A stretch of 64,000 bases of DNA from Ricordea florida (GCA_949710005.1 OX453275.1:35470294-35534293), one strand, 5' to 3'. Counted from the stretch's first letter, positions 41,701 to 51,665 are shown. Notes: generated by a model from the letters alone, not told the origin. Program-made: numbers and translations.

Positions 41701-44449
41701 CTACCAGAATAGATAAATAGGTAAATAAACAAGCAAAATGAATCTGTCACAAGAGATATCTCATCACAAAACGCTTCGAGATTAAGTAAACAAATAAATG
41801 ACTTAGGACAAATTAGCTGCTGAAGTCAATTAACAGTCCATAGACACTCAAAGCTCAATACCTCTACCTTCAACTCAATTACTCTTCTAATTTACAATTA
41901 GATTATGAGCTCGAGATTTCTATGGGGTGATAGTTGATGGGGCCGAAGGCCTGAACAACTATCACCTCTTAGAAATCGAGAGCGAATAATCTAATTGTTT
42001 TAGTAAAAATCACAATAAACGAATCATGTGTTGGTAAAAAAAATACCAAAATATCAAGTCGTCCTGTAAAACTTCACTAAAGCACGAAGACGTCCCCATT
42101 CTCAAAACGATCTTCAACCAAGTGAGTAGCTCAGCCAATCAGATTGCGGCATTAGTCTACGAGTAGATTTTTAGTAACCAATGATAGATGAATAGTTGCT
42201 TCCAGTGGCACATCCACCAGGTGGGTACTCGTCCAATGTTTCCAGGATCGAATTGGAATTTGGAGGTGTTGGTTTTTATGGAGGGAGGAAAGAGGAAAAC
42301 AGGAGAAAATCCTCAGAGCAAAGAGAAAACCAACAACAAACTCAACCCACATGGGACGACGGGAATCAAACCCGAGGTACAGAAGTGGGAGGCGAATATT
42401 CTCACATGACCTCTTTGCCAACATTGCTTCCCTGAGAAAAGAGAGATAACAGACCGAATGCATAAGTGGCTAATTAGACTCACTAGCATCGTTTGCATGG
42501 ACAAAATTTAAAAGAAATGTTGCTTGAGTGCGAGGTTCATAAGTTTAATTAGCACATAAACAAAAGAATACATTTTTGGCCACCATTTCTGCATTTGGTC
42601 TATGTTCTTCCGCAGCAGTGAATAATATACAACTGCTGATATAAATAGTTGTTTTGTTCTCTGTAGTTAAAACATTAGAACATAAACGCATAAGTATCAT
42701 AGCTTGCATTGGTTAGCTAGCCATGCCTGAATATTTTCTTTGTACAGTGAAATGGAAGATATATTTATTGGAGGAAAAGAAAGTGAAAATCCCCTGTATG
42801 ACAGAAGGTAAGAAAGAATTGCTCCCCCACCCTCCCCCTCCCCCGCCAAAAAAAACTTTGTATGAAAAATTTACTTAGTTATGGTCGAACCAAGCGTGCT
42901 GGACTTGACTGAATCCTGTCTTTGATTGTTTGTTGCTTTGTTACCTTTGTTGCTTTATGCTCCCTGCGAAAAGCAAATATACGCTGATTCTGTGTTTGTT
43001 TTCATTTTCCTCTGTGTAGAAAAAGAAATGAGGAAAACAGATCAAATGAGAAAGATCTTAAGGAGAGTATAAATCCTTTGTATGAGTCTTGGTAAGTGCC
43101 ACTGAGGTATATAATACTACAAGGCCTTAAAGAGGCTTTGTCTAGCGAATTTCCTCGTCTTTGGTCAGTGTTTAGCTAACACTGTGACAACACATCCAGT
43201 TGTCAGAATCTTAAAAGAGATAAAGCTTATCTACTGTGACAGGAGCCAAGACTGTGGCTGATACTGATCGAGGTGCGTTTAGGAGAATTCGTGAGCAGAT
43301 CCTACAAACACGAGATTGAATCCTATCGCTCCTACACTGGTCGACAACTTACTATATTCTCAATTTCTCATCAGTGCATTGAACTTGAGTAGAAATTTGT
43401 AGTAATTTTAACGTGGATTTACAGCATTTTGTTCACGTTTTTTAGACCGTTGAATAACTAGAGTAATGCGTTTTTATACCTAGTGAAATACACTCTTGTT
43501 TATAAGAACCACTTTATGATATAGTTGGATTCGAAATTAAGCACAATTTTAGAGATGATATAAAAATATCAGTCACTCCGGCTGCAAGTCAGTCTTAGTG
43601 TTTTTCTTTTATCCTTTTGGTTTTAATATGGTAGAACCAGGAGCCCTGATAGTACAAATAAAATTAGAAATAAATGAGATTATTCAAACAAGTCAATTAA
43701 CGTAAATACTCAAGAACATTCCAGTTTTGCAATCGAACTTAGAATGAACTCGGTAAAACGACTAAATACTATACCATGTAGCTTAGAAAACAGCAAGAGC
43801 GTTACGGGCTCCAATCGGAAAAACGGAAATAAGATCTTATTGTCTCGTGTCCAAATTAGGCGTGTTTTCAAGAGGAAGTGTACGATAGTAAAATGGTTCT
43901 CGTGATGTGTTGACATAAGCTAAAGCAAACTACGAGGAAATTTAAAAGCTAGTTTCAAGTTTATGTAAATCCGAGCCGGACCAAGTCGGATTTACATAAG
44001 TACTTTGGAATTTTCTCAAAACTCTCTAGAGCGTTTCCTTCATCTTATATGAACATAAAACAGCCATTTTCTATAATTGTCTTCTATAAAAACATGGTGC
44101 ATATCCGTGTTTACGTAGTCTGATGCAAACAACGTGCCAATCCTCACGTTTAGTACTTAGATATTGATATTATCTTACGACATGTTTTTGTTGCGGCAGT
44201 TTGGAGTCTGAAAAGAAAGAATCCAAAACGGAAAACCCCCTTTATGAAACGTAAGTACGAATATAGCAAGAGACAAGTAAGTAAGAATATCGTTTAGTCT
44301 TTCGAGTGAGAAGTTTAAAGTTTCCATTGTTTGAGTATCCAACATGGTTGTCCTGGAATATTATATTAATTTTAATTTAATATCTCGGTCGCATACCAAA
44401 GAGTTCATTTGTATTTTCTTGCAGATGCATGAATTACGTAAACTTGTAG
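31158..44449 (+). CDS. Gene B: membrane-anchored ApeC-CUB receptor with NPLY tail (multi-exon span)
   Basis: Nine exons: 31158-31239, 36553-37188, 38860-39228, 40284-40764, 41412-41534, 42748-42807, 43020-43091, 44200-44250 and 44425-44449. The sum is 1899 nt, in frame, 632 aa. Order: signal peptide (1-27), ApeC (28-240), CUB (240-363), Ser/Thr-rich stalk (363-495), membrane helix (about 497-516), tail of about 110 aa. ApeC modules of amphioxus apextrin-like proteins bind bacterial peptidoglycan; CUB is a general extracellular binding fold. The tail carries VTYTSV (ITIM-like), three NPLY motifs and a C-terminal YVNL. A surface recognition receptor is inferred; ligand and signalling are untested. 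Introns hold Helitron, RecQ-like and MITE remnants. Confidence 0.85.
31240..33851. other. Gene B intron 1, first part
   Basis: Mostly unique AT-rich sequence. It includes the (CACT)n tract at 32517-32549 and a GC-richer patch (32690-32880) of uncertain origin. No exon found. The frame at 33337-33531 has no recognised domain but could be a worn upstream part of the adjacent Helitron fragment. Confidence 0.4.
32517..32549. repeat. (CACT)n microsatellite
   Basis: About eight perfect CACT units. Confidence 0.95.
33852..34110 (+). pseudogene. Helitron Rep/helicase-like N domain fragment, frameshifted
   Basis: The frame encodes [20 protein letters not shown] followed by SLSAAESRW and DDKID, which matches the Helitron-like N domain found at the start of Helitron Rep-helicase proteins. 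Near 34013 the frame shifts by one; the continuation reads [20 protein letters not shown], again as expected for the family. The fragment is short and isolated and lies in the intron on the gene's own strand. It is dead. Confidence 0.75.
34111..35984. other. Gene B intron 1, middle part
   Basis: No exon or transposon end recognised. Short frames at 34720-35580 lack domains. Confidence 0.4.
35985..36251 (-). pseudogene. RecQ-like helicase N-terminal fragment
   Basis: The minus strand opens with [20 protein letters not shown] and continues to a Q-motif/Walker A region ([19 protein letters not shown]). In RecQ helicases this part reads LRxxQ...GKDvfv..PTGsGKSlcfq. The canonical Thr of the Walker A is Arg here. 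After a stop at about 36060 the same strand in another frame gives VCLVVAPIV, matching motif Ia, so an indel is present. Antisense to gene B, 300 bp before the ApeC exon. RecQ-like genes multiply as repeats in cnidarian genomes (recollection). Confidence 0.7.
36553..37188 (+). CDS. Gene B exon 2: ApeC domain
   Basis: Acceptor CCTATCAATAG|C and donor TACCGAG|GTAAGC, phase 1-1, 212 codons. Hallmarks in order: [113 protein letters not shown]. Eight cysteines are in the same places as in gene C. The whole domain is one exon, as expected of a shuffling module. ApeC is named after the C-terminus of apextrin. Confidence 0.9.
37862..38020. repeat. Tandem pair of related hairpins in gene B intron 2
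   Basis: Two successive palindromes share ATGCCAGTATGCCATAT, then ATCTCCCGCG / TGCGGGAGACTAT, then a GGCATA end. The first spans about 37862-37926 and the second about 37942-38020. The second copy is closer to perfect. Further on (38130-38310) lie four GTTGTCGACAAC-type palindromic words. Confidence 0.75.
38752..38792. repeat. (GTC)n microsatellite
   Basis: About 13 GTC units, 70 bp before the CUB exon acceptor. It gives long poly-Ser and poly-Val chance frames. Confidence 0.95.
38860..39228 (+). CDS. Gene B exon 3: CUB domain
   Basis: Acceptor CTTTTTTCCAG|A and donor ATCAAAG|GTACGG, phase 1-1, 123 codons. CUB landmarks: [69 protein letters not shown]. It has the four usual CUB cysteines plus an extra SCSSCNC cluster shared with gene C (NCETSSCSC). 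Confidence 0.9.
39790..40040. mobile_element. Short non-autonomous element, possible hAT-type MITE
   Basis: Inverted termini GCCGCGTTCACACC and GGTGTGAATGCAGC, flanked by the 8-bp direct repeat AGTCTCAT (39790-39797 and 40033-40040). The interior has further inverted pairs (AAACTTGCTTAGTTGAACTA against GTTTAACTAAACAG). An 8-bp duplication is the hAT signature. Lies in gene B intron 3. Confidence 0.65.
40284..40764 (+). CDS. Gene B exon 4: Ser/Thr stalk and membrane helix
   Basis: Acceptor CTTTCATTCAG|A and donor CGACG|GTAAACT, phase 1 to 2. The stalk is Thr/Ser-rich ([35 protein letters not shown]), suited to O-glycosylation. It is followed by an acidic juxtamembrane part ([12 protein letters not shown]), the helix ([20 protein letters not shown]) and the stop-transfer end CKLCNRR. 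Confidence 0.85.
41412..41534 (+). CDS. Gene B tail exon 5 with ITIM-like VTYTSV
   Basis: Acceptor TTGTTTCAG|G and donor GATGAAAG|GTACG, phase 2-2, 41 residues. A basic start ([15 protein letters not shown]), then [12 protein letters not shown], in which VTYTSV fits V-x-Y-x-x-V, then [10 protein letters not shown]. Confidence 0.75.
41896..41997. repeat. Hairpin MITE in gene B intron 5
   Basis: CAATTAGATTATGAGCTCGA ... GGTGATAGTT pairs with AACTATCACC ... GAATAATCTAATTG, with a loop of GATGGGGCCGAAGGCCTGAAC type. Arms are about 40 bp. Confidence 0.8.
42188..42440. repeat. SINE-like dispersed repeat
   Basis: Includes CCAGGATCGAATTGGAATTT, a GA-rich middle, and GGGAATCAAACCCGAGGTAC followed by GGGAGGCGAATATTCTCAC. 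The latter resembles the boilerplate 'cross-shaped' tRNA-like end of many invertebrate short interspersed repeats. The family name is not known to me. Confidence 0.45.
42748..42807 (+). CDS. Gene B tail exon 6, NPLY motif 1
   Basis: Acceptor CTTTGTACAG|T and donor ACAGAAG|GTAAG, phase 2-2, 20 residues. It ends [12 protein letters not shown]. NPxY is a PTB-domain and endocytic-adaptor docking motif. Confidence 0.8.
43020..43091 (+). CDS. Gene B tail exon 7, NPLY motif 2
   Basis: Acceptor CCTCTGTGTAG|A and donor TCTTG|GTAAGTG, phase 2-2, 24 residues, highly charged. It ends [10 protein letters not shown]. Confidence 0.8.
43092..44199. other. Gene B intron 7
   Basis: No exon seen. A small hairpin TTATGTAAATCCGA / TCGGATTTACATAA lies at 43961-43999. 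Confidence 0.45.
44200..44250 (+). CDS. Gene B tail exon 8, NPLY motif 3
   Basis: Acceptor TTGTTGCGGCAG|T and donor GAAAC|GTAAGTA, phase 2-2, 17 residues. It ends KTENPLYE. Confidence 0.8.
44425..44449 (+). CDS. Gene B terminal exon 9 with YVNL
   Basis: Acceptor TATTTTCTTGCAG|A in phase 2 gives TCMNYVNL and a TAG stop. YVNL fits both YxxL and the GRB2-type YxN. It is the only nearby acceptor that closes the frame, so the end of the gene is reasonably placed. No AATAAA was found in the following 500 bp. Confidence 0.65.
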
Positions 44450-44961
44450 TCATTACAAGGATTATGTTTTTAGATATTGGTCTCAGCCCGCGAGCGCTTT
44501 CGGCACGCGCGGGTGTTCCGCGATCAATATGGCTTATGTGTTAGTACACCAACTCAGCAACCTTGGCATTTTGAGCAATCTGATTGGCTCTCTACCTCGG
44601 GATATTCAACACTATCCACCTCCAAGGAGAAGAATCTAGCCGGGGTAACCTGGGTAATCTTTGTGCCAGTGAGTTTTTGTTTGGAGTAAAAACAAAGTGG
44701 CGTCCAAGCTACCGAAATACGGCCACCGTTGAATACGTTTTACTAGGGAAATTAATCTAACCTCTACCACGATAAAACGTTGACACAGAGCAGGAACAAA
44801 CAATAGCGCAAATCATGAACAACACATTAACACTGCTCGTGCAAAAGAAAGTCATGTAAGTGTCTTTGTCGTACGAATTACGCTTCAACAACTGGACGTA
44901 CGGGGTCATTGCCGTGTCTGCTTAAGCTCCCTACTGGGGTTACTTCATTCGTACATACTAA

Positions 44962-45058
44962 AACAATTCTTCTCTTCAATATCGGTGAATAGTGGCTTTA
45001 GGAATATATAGGAATAATATTCTGTCACTGTTCACCGAGATCGAAGAGAATAGTTGTT
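44962..45058. repeat. Hairpin MITE next to LINE 3' end
   Basis: AACAATTCTTCTCTTCAATA followed by TCGGTGAATAGTG is matched by CACTGTTCACCGAGATCGAA followed by GAGAATAGTTGTT. Arms are about 33 bp and the loop about 30 bp. Confidence 0.8.
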
Positions 45059-45059
45059 A

Positions 45060-45632
45060 AATACTATAAATGACCTCTCTTGGAACGAACATTGTGGCAG
45101 TGTCCATAAAAAAGCTACTAAGCGATAGTTTACGTTGTAGACTCTCAAGACTGGACGGGGCACTAGCGATCTCGTGTTAGTCTCCTGTAGTTTTGTTAGG
45201 TCCCTTGTCGAGTATGCCTCGCCAGTTTGGGCTGCGATCCCTTTTTATCTGGAGGCGTTAATTGAGTCTGAACAGCGGAAAGCTCTCAAAATAATATTTG
45301 GTCGGGTAGACTATACGGAGGCCTTGGCCTTGGCCAACCTGGAGTCTCTTAATGATAGGAGGCTAGGAGCTTGTGGGCAGTTTATGGCTACTGCACTCCA
45401 GATGTCTCCGCTTAGTAATAACACCATCCCCTCCCATGCCGCTATAGAGTCTCATTACAGTCAACAAGAACACACCAGAAGAATTACATGTAATGACTTT
45501 GTAACTTATTAATTTCAGTTAATGTATCTAATGTTTAATTGTATGTGATCCTGACCTTCCACAACAATCCAGTTAAAAACTGCAAATGGGTGAAATAAAC
45601 AAAATATATATCTATCAATCTATCTATCGTAC
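45060..45632 (+). mobile_element. LINE (CR1/L2-like) 3' end, 5'-truncated
   Basis: Begins abruptly after the hairpin with sequence translating to a NDLSWNEHC-like reverse-transcriptase tail. It continues to the open frame 45174-45512 (FVRSLVEYASPVWAAIP, SEQRKALKIIFG, ALALANLESLNDRRLGACGQF), typical of the C-terminus of CR1/L2 RT proteins. It ends in a TCTA/ATCT microsatellite tail near 45605-45632, as usual for this clade. Confidence 0.85.
45174..45512 (+). pseudogene. LINE reverse-transcriptase C-terminus
   Basis: A 112-codon frame covering the RT thumb-like end: VRSLVEYASPVW, IESEQRKALKII, LNDRRLGACGQF. Upstream the frame is broken by stops between 45060 and 45174, so the fragment is not functional. 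Confidence 0.8.
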
Positions 45633-45899
45633 ATTTTACAAGGTATATTGGTATATACGGAACTCCCGCGCGCGCCAAATTTTATTCTCCAAGGCAAGGT
45701 CGATGTGTATTTCCGTAGCTCGATAGTTTGTAATTTATTGAGCTCGCGTACGTTTGTAAGTTCGCACTAACATAGAAAAAATAAACGCGATGACTTCTTC
45801 TTTTGCCACCCCCCACCCCCTTCTAACGATTCGCCTTGCAAGCCGGTGCAGGAGATCATGGTGATGGGTTCCTGGCTGATGATGTTACTAGTATAGGTA

Positions 45900-46302
45900 A
45901 AGGTAGATGGACACACAAGCCTCAAAGCCCACGGCCGGAGCTTATCAGGGTTTCAGTAGCATGAAGCACCTGGGAGTATTATTACTCCCCCCTGGATGGG
46001 ATGCTAGTGCAACGCAATGCTACCCCCAGCATTATATCACGAGCACCACAGGAGACACACAAAAAAGCCACAGGAGTCCCACAGTGTCATAGCTTATTCC
46101 GGTTTCTTTGGCATAAAGCACCTGGGAGTGTTGCTAATACCCCTCCCTGGTTGGGATGCTAGTGCAACGCAGGGTTACCCCCAGCATTATATCGCCGTAC
46201 ATACCCATTTAACACCTGGGTAGAGAGAGACAGTGTGGGGTAAATTTTCTTGTCCGAGGAAACAACACAGTGCCATCACCAGGGCTTGAACTCCCGACAT
46301 CC
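45900..46302. repeat. Tandem pair of SINE-like segments
   Basis: Two ~150-bp copies share AGCTTAT...GGTTTC, then AAGCACCTGGGAGT, GGGATGCTAGTGCAACGCA and TACCCCCAGCATTATATC. The second continues into CACCTGGGTAGAGAGAGACA and a GGGCTTGAACTCCCGACATC end, reminiscent of a tRNA-like head in reverse. This motif set is frequent in marine invertebrate short repeats. The 28-bp array appears to have grown out of its end. Confidence 0.65.
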
Positions 46303-46640
46303 TACCCCGACATTCTAACCGTGACTGCACTACCCCGACATTCTAACCGAGACTGCACTACCCCGACATTCTAACCGTGACTGCACTACCCCGACATTCT
46401 AACAGAGACTGCACTACCCCGACATTCTAACCGTGACTGCACTACCCCGACATTCTAACCGAGACTGCACTACCCCGACATTCTAACCGTGACTGCACTA
46501 CCCCGGCATTCTAACCGTGACTGCACTACCCCGACATTCTAACCGAGACTGCACTACCCCGACATTCTAACCGTGACTGCACTACCCGACATTCTAACCG
46601 TGACTGCACTACCCCGACATTCTAACCGAGACTGCACTAT
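46303..46640. repeat. 28-bp tandem array, about 12 copies
   Basis: The unit is ACCCCGACATTCTAACCGTG followed by ACTGCACT. Copies largely alternate between CCGTGAC and CCGAGAC, so the working unit may be a 56-bp dimer. Seeded by the GACATC/GACATT end of the SINE-like repeat next to it. Confidence 0.95.
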
Positions 46641-47469
46641 CGTCTCTCCACATCTTTGAGTTTATGTTGGTATTTGCTACCAATTTGAAAGAGTTAGAGG
46701 GCGTAATCTCATTTTTCATTTTACATAAAAGTTTACGTTCACCTACGTGACGAGGCAAAGAGTGAAAATTTCCTTATTCAATACTCGACTCACCGCCCCA
46801 CCTCTCTGTACCCCGTGACTTATTTTCGTTTACTTAAGATTAAGTTGATTTTCCCTGGGTGTTGTTCTCTTTGTTATCATTTCGGAACGAAGTAACGATG
46901 TGTACATGATCTTTTACAGGCTTCTGTAGAAATTTCCGAGCAATGCGGAGGGCTTGGTCATCAACATCAGATATCCTCATCTTTTACATATGAGCTTGAT
47001 GTGGCGGTCCACTCAATCGTCACACGCAGCAACCGGAATGAACAAAAATCGACGAAACTGTCGAAAACATTTCATTGAATTAAACACGTGCATTTCTAGC
47101 TGAATATTTTTGAAGTTTGTTATGTTTCAAGCCCAGAGGAAAAGTCAGTTTCTGTGCGGTGAACGTCGCACCGAGTAGGGTGATGACCTAGTATTTATGT
47201 TTTGCTGTTGTTGTTTTTGTCTTTAATAGGCGACTTTATGAAATTATTTCAAGCAAAATAAATATTTACTTTAATTGTAAGCTGTTGTCCTCGACTCATT
47301 TTAGACAAATCATTAGCTTGCTCACAAAACAAAGCAGCTGGACCGTTTACCCTGAATCGTCAGTAATTTGGCACGCAATATGGGGCTTTAAATCCTTCAT
47401 TCACAATAAGAATCGAGACCATTGCGGCGTTAGAAAGCTACGGAATAGTGTTGAACATTCTGCTTCTTT
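46641..47469. other. Intergenic between genes B and C
   Basis: No exon or repeat recognised. The short frame at 47285-47530 runs into the satellite and has no domain. Confidence 0.4.
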
Positions 47470-48020
47470 TTTACTCTACAGTTCGGTTCTAGCTTTTTCA
47501 TCTGTGGAGCAAACCGTGCAGTCAGTGTGACCATTCTTTGGAAAGGTACTAGGCAGTACTGTACTGTGGTACTGTTTGTTTTACTATACAGTGTGGTTCT
47601 ATCTTTTTCATGTGTGGATCAAACCATCCAGTGTGACCATTCTTTGTAAAGCTACTGAACAGTACTGTACTGTGGTACTGTTTGTTTCACTATACAGTGT
47701 AGTTCTAACTTTTTCATCATGTAGTGTGACCATTCTTTGTAAAGCTGCTGAACAGTACTGTACTGTACTGTACTGTAGTACTGCTTGTTTTACTATACAT
47801 ATAGCACTAACGTTTTCATGTGTGGATCAAACCATGTAGTGTGACCATTCTTTGTAAAGCTACTGAACAGTACTGTACTGTGGTACTGTTTGTTTTACTG
47901 TACAGTGTGGTTCTAACTTTTTCATCTGTCGATCAATCCATGCGGTGTGACCATTCTTTGTAAAGCTCAGCTGCTCAACAGCACTGTACTGTGGTAGTGT
48001 TCCTTTTACTGTGTGGCTCT
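47470..48020. repeat. 106-bp satellite, locus 3
   Basis: GTGACCATTC recurs at 47527, 47633, 47726, 47841 and 47947 (106, 93, 115 and 106 bp apart). This is the best-preserved of the three loci. One copy has an expanded TACTGTACTGTACTGTACTG run. Units match those at 12360-12985 and 27000-27310. Confidence 0.9.
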
Positions 48021-49581
48021 GCCGATTTCACAAGTGTATCAATCAAGCAGCCCCATAATCAGCAACCAAAAGCGACCACACAACAAATACATTTAAAAGT
48101 ATCATGGAAGAACTAATTTTACACAGCTGTGATGACCAACCTCGAAATTGAACTGATCCCCAAATGGTTTCTTTTACCAGAAAGCAAAGGAGTATTAAGC
48201 GCCACATCACATGTACAGTTGCCGCGCAGCTCAAAAACCCTTTGTAAACGAATTACTATGAGTTGAAAAAGAAATGCAGCAAAAACACCTGTTAGATGAG
48301 GACCGTGATCAAAAGGCGCCAAACTATCGTGCCGTGTCTCACAAAGAGTTGTTAAAATTACTTCAAAGATGATTTGAAGGTTATCTAATGATCTGTGTGA
48401 TATAGGTAAACAGTCGGCATAGACACAGACAAAACAATGCAGCCTTCACTACACCGCGAATACACTACGAGCAAAAACTGAGCTTTGTCCTTTTTTAAGT
48501 CCGTTGTGAGATAAATTTTGCATGGACTAAAGAAAAGAGGAGAGACCTGAAGGCTATGTGTACAACGAGCCAGGTAAACGATTCAGAATGTCCGTCCAAA
48601 CGTCTCAAGGACCTGTCCCTAAAATAAGCAAGTAAAACGTTTAAGAATTATAAAAGATAATATTTCAACCGATATTTAAATCGCCCCGCCTTATAGACAA
48701 TAGCTCAAGAATGATAAAAGAAAAACAAACAAAAAGACAAAGCGAAACAAACAGAGAAAAGGTTACTTGTAGCTTTGTTTTCTTTCTACTTGGAAGTTTT
48801 GACTGATTATATTGAGTTTGAGTTTCTTCAACGGAATTTCAGAAAAGTTTTAAAAGAAGAAATTAGCGACATGGTTATCTAACCGCAATATCAAGATAGA
48901 TAGGTTGCAACTGAGCACATTACAATGAATTAACAAACCACAGGCCTCTTTTGCAGTCCAGTCGCTTTCCAAAAATGGTGCTGTTACTCCGCGGGAAGAT
49001 TTATCCTAAAAAACGTCAGGAAGAAAGAAAAAAAAAAAATAAAAATAAAAAATAGACAGCAAAAAATATAACTTTTAAAGGACTGATAAGATGGCTTGGC
49101 TTTATTCAAGTACCCTATGTCATTCGTAACAAAAACGTTAACCATTACCCCCACCATTCCCTCGTCAATTTGCTTCAACCCTAGCAAAAAATCACTGAAT
49201 TTTGAAGTTAGAAAGTGCTAAGTTTAGAGATTCGGGTTTGTGGTATTTGGTTTCCAAAGGGGACTGATAAACGCTTGATGTTCACTTTCTGAGAACGTTA
49301 AATGAAAAATCGATTTACATTCATATCGAATTCTCTCAACTAATATACAAATGTTTACGGAACCTATTAGGGAGAAGTCACATTTTAAGTGGGAAATGCC
49401 TTTCCCAAGGTTGTTGAATTTCGATACTGTCGTGTTGACATTCTTGTCGGGTGGCTGGCTATCATCGTTGCTTCTGTCGCAAAGAGGTCATTCGAAGTTC
49501 ACGGAATAGCAGTAGACGAAGTTTCAATCACGAATCGTTCGGAAGTAAATTTTCTACCTGATTCAAGGTATATTGCTTTAG
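48021..49581. other. Intergenic, no gene recognised
   Basis: A-rich runs near 48720 and 49030. Short frames without domains on both strands. Confidence 0.4.
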
Positions 49582-49657
49582 ATGCAGGACTTGCGGATCT
49601 TAAGGATTTCGTCCAGTGTTATGCAGTTATTCTTCTTCCTCTGTTTCATCACGGAAG
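49582..49657 (+). CDS. Second copy of gene C signal-peptide exon
   Basis: 76 nt: ATG, MQDLRILRISSSVMQLFFFL, CFITE, donor ACGGAAG|GTAAATA in phase 1. It is homologous to 51590-51665 in length, donor phase and residues (MQ..xI.RIS......F...CF.xE). It could be an alternative first exon of gene C, or the relic of another receptor copy whose body was lost. The joined frame with the ApeC exon would be open. Confidence 0.55.
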
Positions 49658-51589
49658 GTAAATACTTGTAATAGTGCGCGTAAGGTTAAACTCGACTTTC
49701 ATTCACTGATTTGGTGTTTTAATGAAATTGCTCCCGCTAAAACAACATCGTTCCTAGTTGAGCTTGGTCGACCTCTATGAAAATCAGTTTATTTTGAAAC
49801 TCGAAATGTCGATCGAACCAACTTTGTTAACGATCAACTTGATAGCCACGGTATGTCGATGAGCGTATCAGAGCATCAGACCGCATCAGTCCTAAGCGGG
49901 ATCCAGGCATCGTAGCTCGCTAAAACATTGCATAATTAACTTCAAGTATCGAGATAACTCTCTTGAGTGTGACCCATAAAAGCGAAGAAACGCTACCCTG
50001 AGAGTATCTCTTCCAAAACATTGATTACAAAAAAAATTTCGTCCCAGATAATTTCACTCCATCGGAGACGCTTACATTGAAAGGCGCAGAGGAAACATTT
50101 TGAAAAGAAAAAATAACTCAGTTAAGATCAGTGGTTTCCTCTGTGGGAATCTTTAGTGGCGGTATCACTATAATCCATGCTCCTTTAATTTCACCAGCAA
50201 TATAATACCTATGTATGGATTTACTATTGACATTGTTACCTATATTTATCAATCTGGCCTTAATTTTTGGAAGGGGTGCTTAATTTAAACAGCCGTATTC
50301 ACCCAGACTAGTGGGGATGCTGTTGTTATTTGCTCCTCCTGTTCCCTTCCTCCTCAATTCCTTCCTTCGGTACCCCTCTCTCCGCCCTCCCTCCGCCCTC
50401 CCTCCGCCCCAGCTAGTTTCTCACTCCTCCCTCCCACCTTCATCAGCCCTCCATCTTCCCTACCACCCAGTCCCCTTCCTTGTCCCTCCTGCTCCGGCAG
50501 GGCTCGCCCTCTTCCCCCTTTCTATTCCGGCAAATCTACCTCTGTTTGTTTCCCGAGTCTTGGCTTCTTTCCTACCTTTGTTTTTTAACGAATCTTTAAA
50601 CTGAGGAATCAGGTACCATCTTGATATTTTCATTGTTTTGAGACGCTGTCCTTCAAATTCATTCTCATTTGCCCTTTATCACCCGCGCCTCAGTCATTAA
50701 GTGCTTCTGTCAAAATTCCAAGAAAAAAAAGGTTAAAAGAGCTGAAGATGATATGATTTATGGGATAATAATAGAAATCATACAATAATATGAAATTGGT
50801 TTTCAGTGAAAAAATAGCAGAGAGACTCGGTAAAATAAAAGCGGTAACGAAAAGAAGTCGGAGATATATATACAGTGAGTGACATTGAGTAACCAGCGGA
50901 AGTAAGGGTCTTAAAGTCCGACAAACAACCTGCTTAGTTTTGAATAAAGACACAACAAATTTAACAAACTTGCTTTATGGAGGCAGTAATCGCGGTCGAA
51001 TTCTCAGTACTATACGCTTGAAATGTTCGGGTCGCCTATAAGATTGTATTACGACCTCAACGATTACAATTCGCATTCCTTAACTTATTGACCGGACTGT
51101 GGCGGTGTATAAAATAGCATGGCGTTATAAACGTTTCCGGCGTCCATTTGATTTTTTTTTATTCTCTGATCGATGGTAGGTTAGCCGCCGGTGGAAGATC
51201 GCAGTTTCGTAGAAAAAAATCTAGGTGTGGGTTGTCACAAAGAGGATTAGCGCTAGTCAAGGTTTTTATTGATGAGTTAATCCTTTAGTAACATCAATCG
51301 GCTTTCAAACAACTCGGCTCTGGTCCGAAAATCAGCTTGAAAAGAGCGATGCATAACGTGACCTCCGTTGACAGATAACAGGAAAATGTTATCAAGTTAC
51401 CAATATTCGTTTACGGACAAAGTAGTTTGGTCCACAGAAGTCGAGACGTTGCGTTTTATGGAAAGAAGGAAAAAAAAAATATGTCCATGATTTTGTTTCG
51501 TAGAACTTAATAGTTGCAAGGCCTAGTAGTCCGCCAGTTGTTATCGCGAACTGTTAACAGACTTACCCAAGACAATATACACATCCCAG
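49658..51589. other. Between the two signal-peptide exons
   Basis: Contains a 260-bp C/T-rich tract (50320-50590, CCCTCCCTCCG-type repeats) that gives a Pro-rich chance frame. No ApeC or CUB exon was found between the two first exons. Confidence 0.45.
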
Positions 51590-51665
51590 ATGCAGGGATT
51601 TGGGATTTCAAGGATTTCAGCCTTTCTTTTGCCAATATATATCTTCTGTTGTTTTACTCAGGAAG
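51590..51665 (+). CDS. Gene C exon 1: signal peptide
   Basis: 76 nt: MQGFGISRISAFLLPIYIFC, then CFTQE, donor CAGGAAG|GTACGTG, phase 1. A hydrophobic core follows a short basic region. It is the nearer of the two homologous first exons to the ApeC exon. Confidence 0.7.

Noticed and set aside
46303-46640. CRISPR-like array
   Set aside because: Contiguous 28-bp units with no spacers; ordinary tandem repeat.
50311-50604. Pro/Leu-rich 97-codon frame
   Set aside because: Translation of a low-complexity C/T tract.
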